From the NCBI GenBank assembly GCA_020048795.1, contig JAIFMA010000067.1:1-17881 (forward strand): a stretch of DNA of 17,881 bases, in the 5' to 3' direction. This DNA is from Rhodoferax sp. GTDB taxonomy: Bacteria; Pseudomonadota; Gammaproteobacteria; Burkholderiales; Burkholderiaceae_C. Made by a program: the position numbers and the translations under genes. This document shows positions 14,377 to 17,881 of this stretch, one piece after another. Position 1 is the stretch's first letter. Each line of letters opens with the position of its first letter. Under the pieces are notes generated by a model, which worked only from the letters and a program-made list of their open reading frames with translations, ran no database searches and was not told the DNA's origin.

Positions 14377-14824
14377 AGTGACGATGCGGCTGACCATCGT
14401 GCGTGTGGCTGTGCGGGTGGTCGGCTTTCAGGGCAATCAGGTTCAACTGGCCGTGGTGGACACCGCGCTCTGCCATCAGTGCATCGGCAAACTGGCGTAC
14501 ATCGGCGGTCAAGCCCTGCAAAATGACCGCTTCAACACAGTTGGCGTGATCCAGATGCGAGTGCATGGCAGCCACCGTCAAATCATGATGCTCGTGCTGC
14601 AAGCCCGTCAGACGGTCGGCCAGCAAACGTTCATGGTGATCGTAGGTGTACGACAAAATGCCCACGCAGTTACCGGCCGGCGGCAGGCGCTGGCGATCGC
14701 CTTCAATGGCCCCGCGGATCAGGTCACGCACGGCCTCTGACCGGTTGGCGTAACCGCGCTGGGCAATCAACTGGTCAAACTGCTGGGCCAGGCTGTCGTC
14801 GAGCGAAATGGTGAAGCGTTCCAT
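14360..14824 (-). CDS. nikR: Nickel-responsive transcriptional regulator NikR
   Basis: A 154-residue ribbon-helix-helix repressor. The N-terminal DNA-binding part is MERFTISLDDSLAQQFDQLI with GYANRSEAVRDLIR. The ACT-like nickel domain has all four square-planar ligands of E. coli NikR shifted by one: H77 (LQHEHHDL), H88, H90 and C96 (MHSHLDHANC). A His-rich tail follows (HPHSHTHDGQPHRHYG), longer than in E. coli. ATG 14824 was chosen over upstream in-frame starts because homology begins there and AAGGA lies ahead. NikR represses nickel uptake when Ni is bound. It converges on the decayed regulator, and the TonB-ExbBD set is upstream on the same strand. CCTGA-N6-TCAGG spans the stop. Confidence 0.95.
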   Translation of the reverse strand: MERFTISLDDSLAQQFDQLIAQRGYANRSEAVRDLIRGAIEGDRQRLPPAGNCVGILSYTYDHHERLLADRLTGLQHEHHDLTVAAMHSHLDHANCVEAVILQGLTADVRQFADALMAERGVHHGQLNLIALKADHPHSHTHDGQPHRHYGPVS

Positions 14825-15083
14825 GTTTTGTTGTCCTTCAATCTGCCTGATGCGCCTATTTTGATTCCGGCTCAGGACTTTATCAGCGCCGGGCATGCGT
14901 TCCTGATACGCCCAAAGAATCAGCCTGCCCAATTTGAAACCCGGCACCCAACCCATCTCACTGCGCCTGCCATAACACTGGCCGGACTCGATCAGGGGTG
15001 CTGCCCATGCGCGCGATGTGCCGTCTCAATCACTGATCAAAGTCTGGTGGCAAGAAAAATTGCAGACGCAGTGAGCGACAGGG
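14825..15083. other. Intergenic region between exbD and nikR
   Basis: A 259-bp stretch without a gene. It must hold the nikR promoter on the minus strand unless nikR is read through from exbD. I looked for GTATGA-N16-TCATAC operators and found only a single TGATAC half (14902-14907 region), which is not enough to call a site. No riboswitch or strong terminator could be recognised. Confidence 0.4.
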
Positions 15084-15500
15084 TTAATTTGCCGGCTCCG
15101 ACACAAACCCGATGCGCACCAAACCGGCCTTGGCGGCAGCAGCCATCACCTGGGACACTTTTTCGTAAACCACCAGCCGGTCGGCGTGGATGTGTATTTC
15201 GGGCTGCGGCTGTTTGGCTGCCTCCTGGGCAAAGCGCTGCGCCAGCGCGTCCAGGGCAAGTTGCTCACCGTTCCAGAACAACTCGCCGTTGACCCGGATG
15301 CCAAGCGCAATGTGCTCGGGCTTGGTGATGTTGACACGGCTGGATGCCTTGGGCAAATCAATCTTGACGGCGTGGGTGAGCAAGGGCGCCGTGACGATGA
15401 AGATCACCAGCAGAACCAGCATCACGTCCACCAGCGGCACCACATTCATGTCGGCCAGGGGTGGCTGGTCGCGGTAGCGTCTGAAGTTACGCGCTGCCAT
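15084..15500 (-). CDS. exbD: Biopolymer transport protein ExbD
   Basis: A 138-residue inner-membrane protein of the TonB motor. After a basic cytoplasmic start (MAARNFRRYRDQPPLADMNV) comes one transmembrane helix (VPLVDVMLVLLVIFIVTAPL) holding the essential proton-path aspartate, D25. The rest is the periplasmic domain (VKIDLPKASSR, then a C-terminal fold ending LVRIGFVSEPAN). ExbD works with ExbB to use the proton gradient to energise TonB. It starts three bases after the exbB stop on the same strand, so the two are co-translated. It is the last gene of the tonB-exbB-exbD unit. Confidence 0.95.
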   Translation of the reverse strand: MAARNFRRYRDQPPLADMNVVPLVDVMLVLLVIFIVTAPLLTHAVKIDLPKASSRVNITKPEHIALGIRVNGELFWNGEQLALDALAQRFAQEAAKQPQPEIHIHADRLVVYEKVSQVMAAAAKAGLVRIGFVSEPAN

Positions 15501-15503
15501 GGT

Positions 15504-16226
15504 TTAGCCCTGACACCCAGTGGCACCACTGTTGGCGACACCGGCACTGCCGGTCTTGATGGTCAGCAACACATACAAATCGTGCGAAAACGACTCCAGT
15601 CGCGCCAGCCACATGCGGTTGCGCCGGTTAAAGGCGTTGTAGGCCAGCACAGCGGGTATGGCCACCGCCAGGCCCAGGGCGGTCATGATCAGCGCCTCTC
15701 CCACCGGCCCGGCCACTTTGTCGAGGGTACCTTGGCCGCTCATGCCAATTTGCACCAGCGCATGGTAGATGCCCCACACCGTGCCAAACAAACCGATATA
15801 GGGTGCTGCCGACCCCGCTGATGCCAGCACGGTCAAGCCATATTCGGCCTGCGCCGCTTCCTGGTCCACCTGGTTGCCCAGCGTGCGCGTCAGGTATTCA
15901 CCCATACCACCGGCCACCGCCAGACTGTCATGGTGGCTGTCGGCCATGGTATCGAGCGCCTTTTGCACCAATTCGGCAAACGCGTTGTCTGCCGGGCGCT
16001 GGCGCAGCGCAGCGGCGGCTTGCTCTAGCGTGGGGGCCTGCCAGAACTGCTTGACGAACGCATCGGCCCGGCGCTGCGCCAGGGTATTGGCCAGAGCCCG
16101 GGTCAAGATCAAATACCAACTGGCCACAGACAGCAGCAGCAGGATACCCAGCACGATTTTTCCCATGCTGTCGGTTTGGCTCAAAAAGTGGGCAAAGCCC
16201 AGGCCTTCAACGGCGGTCTGTTCCAT
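15504..16226 (-). CDS. exbB: Biopolymer transport protein ExbB
   Basis: A 240-residue MotA/TolQ/ExbB-family protein. Three transmembrane segments are visible: residues about 22-44 (KIVLGILLLLSVASWYLILT), about 128-150 (LTVLASAGSAAPYIGLFGTV) and about 170-195 (LIMTALGLAVAIPAVLAYNA). The SAPYIGLFGTVWGI and ALIMTALGLAVAIPAV signatures are diagnostic of the family. ExbB forms the pentameric ring of the TonB motor. The ATG lies four bases after the tonB stop. TolQ is related, but the adjacent tonB and exbD genes make ExbB the better call. Confidence 0.95.
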   Translation of the reverse strand: MEQTAVEGLGFAHFLSQTDSMGKIVLGILLLLSVASWYLILTRALANTLAQRRADAFVKQFWQAPTLEQAAAALRQRPADNAFAELVQKALDTMADSHHDSLAVAGGMGEYLTRTLGNQVDQEAAQAEYGLTVLASAGSAAPYIGLFGTVWGIYHALVQIGMSGQGTLDKVAGPVGEALIMTALGLAVAIPAVLAYNAFNRRNRMWLARLESFSHDLYVLLTIKTGSAGVANSGATGCQG

Positions 16227-16230
16227 CGCT

Positions 16231-16914
16231 TCAGTTTCCTTGAATCACAAAATGAAAGGGTTGCAAGGCGGTGGCGCGCACCGGCTGGCCATTGCGGGTG
16301 GGTGGCGTGCAGTGCCAACTGCGCACCGCCGTCAGGGCGGCATCGTCAAGCCGATTGAACCCGCTGGAGCTGTGTACCCGGGCGGCAGCGACCACGCCAG
16401 TGTCGCTCAGATCCACATGCAAAACCACCACACCCGACTCACCCAAACGGCGCGAGATGGCAGGATAAGCGGGTGCCATCCGTTGCGGGCAAGCCACCGA
16501 AAGCTCCGCTGCCAGTGCCACCGGAGCACTGGGCAACAGCGCTTGAAGGACGGGGGCCGTCACCGCTGCCAGGGGTACTTGCAGCGGCACCGGTTTGACC
16601 GGCGGTGGCGCCACCTGGTCCGACGGTTCTGCTGCTGGCACTTGAGCAACAAGCTGGCGGGCTGGCTGCGGCTCAACCGGCCGGGTCTTTGGCTTGGCCA
16701 CGCGCGCAGGCTGGGCTGGCTCAGGTGGCTTGCTTGGTGCTGGCGCGATGAAGTTGACGAACAGGGTCGCAGCCTCGGCAGGCGACGGCATCAGCCTGGC
16801 GCGCCACAAGCCATACAGGGCTGCGGCGTGCAAAGCCAGCACCAGGGCCAGTCCGGCCAGTCGCCCTACCACGATATCAGTCTTCACCAGCAAGCCCCTA
16901 TGCAAAGTCACCAT
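16231..16914 (-). CDS. tonB: Energy transducer TonB
   Basis: A 227-residue protein with one N-terminal membrane anchor (GRLAGLALVLALHAAALYGL, residues about 17-36), a Pro/Lys-rich periplasmic spacer (residues 57-115, with PSKPPEPAQP and KPKTRPVEPQPA) and a C-terminal TonB domain: APAYPAISRRLGESGVVVLH, VHSSSGFNRLDDAALTAVRS and the closing NGQPVRATALQPFHFVIQ. TonB carries motor energy from ExbBD to outer-membrane receptors. The ATG overlaps the TGA of the preceding frame as ATGGTGA, implying coupling to the damaged small gene upstream. The downstream exbB follows after four bases. Confidence 0.93.
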   Translation of the reverse strand: MVTLHRGLLVKTDIVVGRLAGLALVLALHAAALYGLWRARLMPSPAEAATLFVNFIAPAPSKPPEPAQPARVAKPKTRPVEPQPARQLVAQVPAAEPSDQVAPPPVKPVPLQVPLAAVTAPVLQALLPSAPVALAAELSVACPQRMAPAYPAISRRLGESGVVVLHVDLSDTGVVAAARVHSSSGFNRLDDAALTAVRSWHCTPPTRNGQPVRATALQPFHFVIQGN

Positions 16915-17193
16915 TCACGCGCAGGCTTCCAGCACTGTAACCCGGCGCGCCGGCACACCACGCTGTCCAGCGGCACTCGCCTCAGGGACGCACCCTTGAT
17001 GCGTGCCGCGGGAAAACCCACCGGGGTCAGTGCACGCAGGCTCAGGCTGTCGTCGGTGCCGATCCATTGCCCGGCCCCCACCACGTCGCCGGGCAGCGCC
17101 AGCAGTGACTTGCCAGAGCTGTCCGGCTTGGTTGACTGGCAAGGTTTGGCGCGGCCCCAGGCTGCGCGTGCCAGCTTGTCTGGGTGATCGCAT
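16908..17193 (-). pseudogene. Frameshifted small gene before tonB (possibly Crp-like fragment)
   Basis: A very strong ribosome-binding site (AGGAGG at 17203-17198, four bases before ATG 17193) opens a frame giving MRSPRQAGTRSLGPRQTLPV, then NQAGQLWQVTAG. That frame then turns Arg/Gly-rich and loses sense. From about 17110 a second frame looks coding, LLALPGDVVGAGQWIGTDDS followed by LSLRALTPVGFPA, and it ends TGA overlapping the tonB ATG. Together they read as one short gene with an internal deletion or frameshift. The order (QLWQVxxG, then LALPGDVVGAxQ) recalls the effector half of Crp/Fnr-like proteins, but no DNA-binding part is present and the assignment is tentative. A sequencing error cannot be excluded. 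Confidence 0.45.
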
Positions 17194-17210
17194 GATGCCT
17201 CCTTGAATAA

Positions 17211-17256
17211 CAATAAAAATGACCTCAAGCCCCTATGTTGATTGCGCTGACAGCTA
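17211..17256 (-). repeat. Dispersed intergenic repeat, copy 2
   Basis: On the minus strand it reads TAGCTGTCAGCG (17256-17245), 12 variable bases, GGGCT at offset 24, then TGAGGTCATTTTTATTG. It lies between the TonB-dependent receptor gene and the small gene before tonB, immediately ahead of the latter's ribosome-binding site. Confidence 0.7.
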
Positions 17257-17284
17257 TCAAAATAGGTAGATTCCTGAGGTCGTG

Positions 17285-17319
17285 GGACGGTGCTTCAACG
17301 TGAAACAACTTGCACGTCC
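17285..17319 (-). terminator. Hairpin after the TonB-dependent receptor gene
   Basis: GGACGTGC and GCACCGTCC (minus strand) pair over eight bases with one bulged C and an 18-base loop, 25 bp behind the receptor stop. No T-run follows, so it is a weak terminator candidate or an mRNA-stabilising hairpin between receptor and downstream genes. Confidence 0.3.
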
Positions 17320-17343
17320 GGGGGTGGCCTGAGTCGATCAAAG

Positions 17344-17881
17344 TTAGAACTTCGCGTTCACACCCACATAGACCGAGCGCCCCATGCCCGGCACAGCGGT
17401 ACCCCACTGAGGGTAATTGGGCAAGGCCGGGTTGGTCATGGTGGTGCCCTGGCCGGTGTACGCGCCGCCCGTGGGCAGGTTGTAAAACTTGTCAAACAGG
17501 TTGACCAGGCTGTAGCCCGGGGTCTTGATCTCGTTGCGCATGGCATTCACATCGTCTTTGGCGCTGACCATCACCAACTCGGCACTGTTGGACCAGCCAC
17601 CCACCGTTTGTGTCACGGCCAGTTTGGCGTTCATGGGCATGGTGTTGTACAGGTTGCCACCCGTGTCCTCATTGGTGCCTTTGGTGTAGTTCAGCAGGCC
17701 TTTGACGCCGAATTCACCCCAGGCTGACTTGGCCAATGACATGTGGCCGGAGAGGTTGACACCATACAGGCGCGCCGATTGGTTCATGTACTTCAGCACG
17801 CCAAAGCCGTTGGTGACCCGCGTGGTGGCCGGGGCATTGGTGGTGGCGTTCCACTGCACCGCATCAATGTAGTCATCCACC
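17344..17881 (-). CDS. TonB-dependent outer-membrane receptor, C-terminal part
   Basis: The last 178 or so residues of a beta-barrel receptor; the 5' part lies beyond the right window edge, and the Met at 17880 is internal. Alternating strands and loops are visible (SARLYGVNLSGHMSLAKSAW, GEFGVKGLLNYTKGTN, LYNTMPMNAKLAVTQTVGGW, SNSAELVMVSAKDDVNAMRN, TPGYSLVNLFDKFYNLP). The protein ends GRSVYVGVNAKF with the terminal Phe needed for barrel assembly. The plug domain and TonB box are not in the window, so the substrate cannot be read. The neighbouring tonB-exbB-exbD set and nikR suggest nickel, but siderophore or other metal uptake remains possible. Confidence 0.88.
   Translation of the reverse strand, partial: VDDYIDAVQWNATTNAPATTRVTNGFGVLKYMNQSARLYGVNLSGHMSLAKSAWGEFGVKGLLNYTKGTNEDTGGNLYNTMPMNAKLAVTQTVGGWSNSAELVMVSAKDDVNAMRNEIKTPGYSLVNLFDKFYNLPTGGAYTGQGTTMTNPALPNYPQWGTAVPGMGRSVYVGVNAKF

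Noticed and set aside
14876..14900. TTATCAGCGCCGGGC, similar to the start of the dispersed repeat
   Set aside because: It lacks the GGGCT motif at offset 24 and the following GCC/GTC-A part, so it is not counted as a fourth copy.
14890..14930. TGATAC near nikR as a NikR operator half-site
   Set aside because: No partner half at the required spacing; a single six-base match is not evidence.
15874..17187. 437-codon plus-strand open frame opposite tonB and exbB
   Set aside because: It is a shadow of the well-supported minus-strand exbB and tonB frames in GC-rich DNA; its product is low-complexity and has no domain, and no ribosome-binding site is seen.
1..17881. CRISPR array, prophage or integrated element next to xerD or tRNA-Leu
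   Set aside because: No direct-repeat/spacer pattern, phage genes or duplicated attachment sequence were found; xerD is the housekeeping form.

Overview
The window looks like chromosomal DNA of a diazotrophic betaproteobacterium, most likely Burkholderiales and close to Rhodoferax or other Comamonadaceae. This rests on the zapB-like/zapA, hslO, xerD and tRNA-Leu neighbours, the character of the proteins, and three copies of an intergenic repeat that I associate with Comamonadaceae genomes. No database search was possible, so the taxonomy is inference.

Layout. 1-2028: end of a ZapB-like coiled-coil gene overlapping zapA, then a leftward pair, gamma-carbonic anhydrase followed by hslO (Hsp33), converging on zapA. 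2090-6683: housekeeping and accessory genes: a ferritin-like DUF455 protein with a disturbed 5' end, a degenerate EAL-HDOD signalling protein, xerD, an AEC-family transporter whose start overlaps the xerD start, and a YqiA-like esterase. 6792-7536: tRNA-Leu(UAA) and a stand-alone CheY-like receiver. 7537-8155: a scar region without an intact gene, holding one intergenic repeat, a large imperfect palindrome, a transposase-like fragment and, at its right end, a textbook sigma-54 promoter.

8156-12570: a compact co-directional nif block, nifE - nifN - nifX - DUF269 (NifX-associated) - DUF683 (CCE_0567-like) - fdxB. NifE and NifN form the scaffold on which NifB-co matures to FeMo-co, NifX and the DUF269 protein are cofactor carriers or chaperones, and FdxB is a 2[4Fe-4S] electron carrier. 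The -24/-12 promoter before nifE implies RpoN/NifA control. An NAD-type isocitrate dehydrogenase-like gene follows after a 239-bp gap.

13839-17881: a wreck of a LuxR/FixJ-type response regulator, then a leftward region with nikR and a set consisting of a TonB-dependent receptor (3' part only), a frameshifted small gene, tonB, exbB and exbD. NikR beside a complete TonB energising set suggests TonB-dependent nickel uptake. Next to nif genes this would fit supplying Ni to an uptake hydrogenase, but the substrate is inferred only from position.

I see no convincing wholly new multi-gene system. The most promising items are the nikR-TonB locus, the palindrome whose centre is an exact NifA-like TGT-N10-ACA site upstream of nifE, the exactly spaced intergenic repeat family, and several genes caught while decaying.
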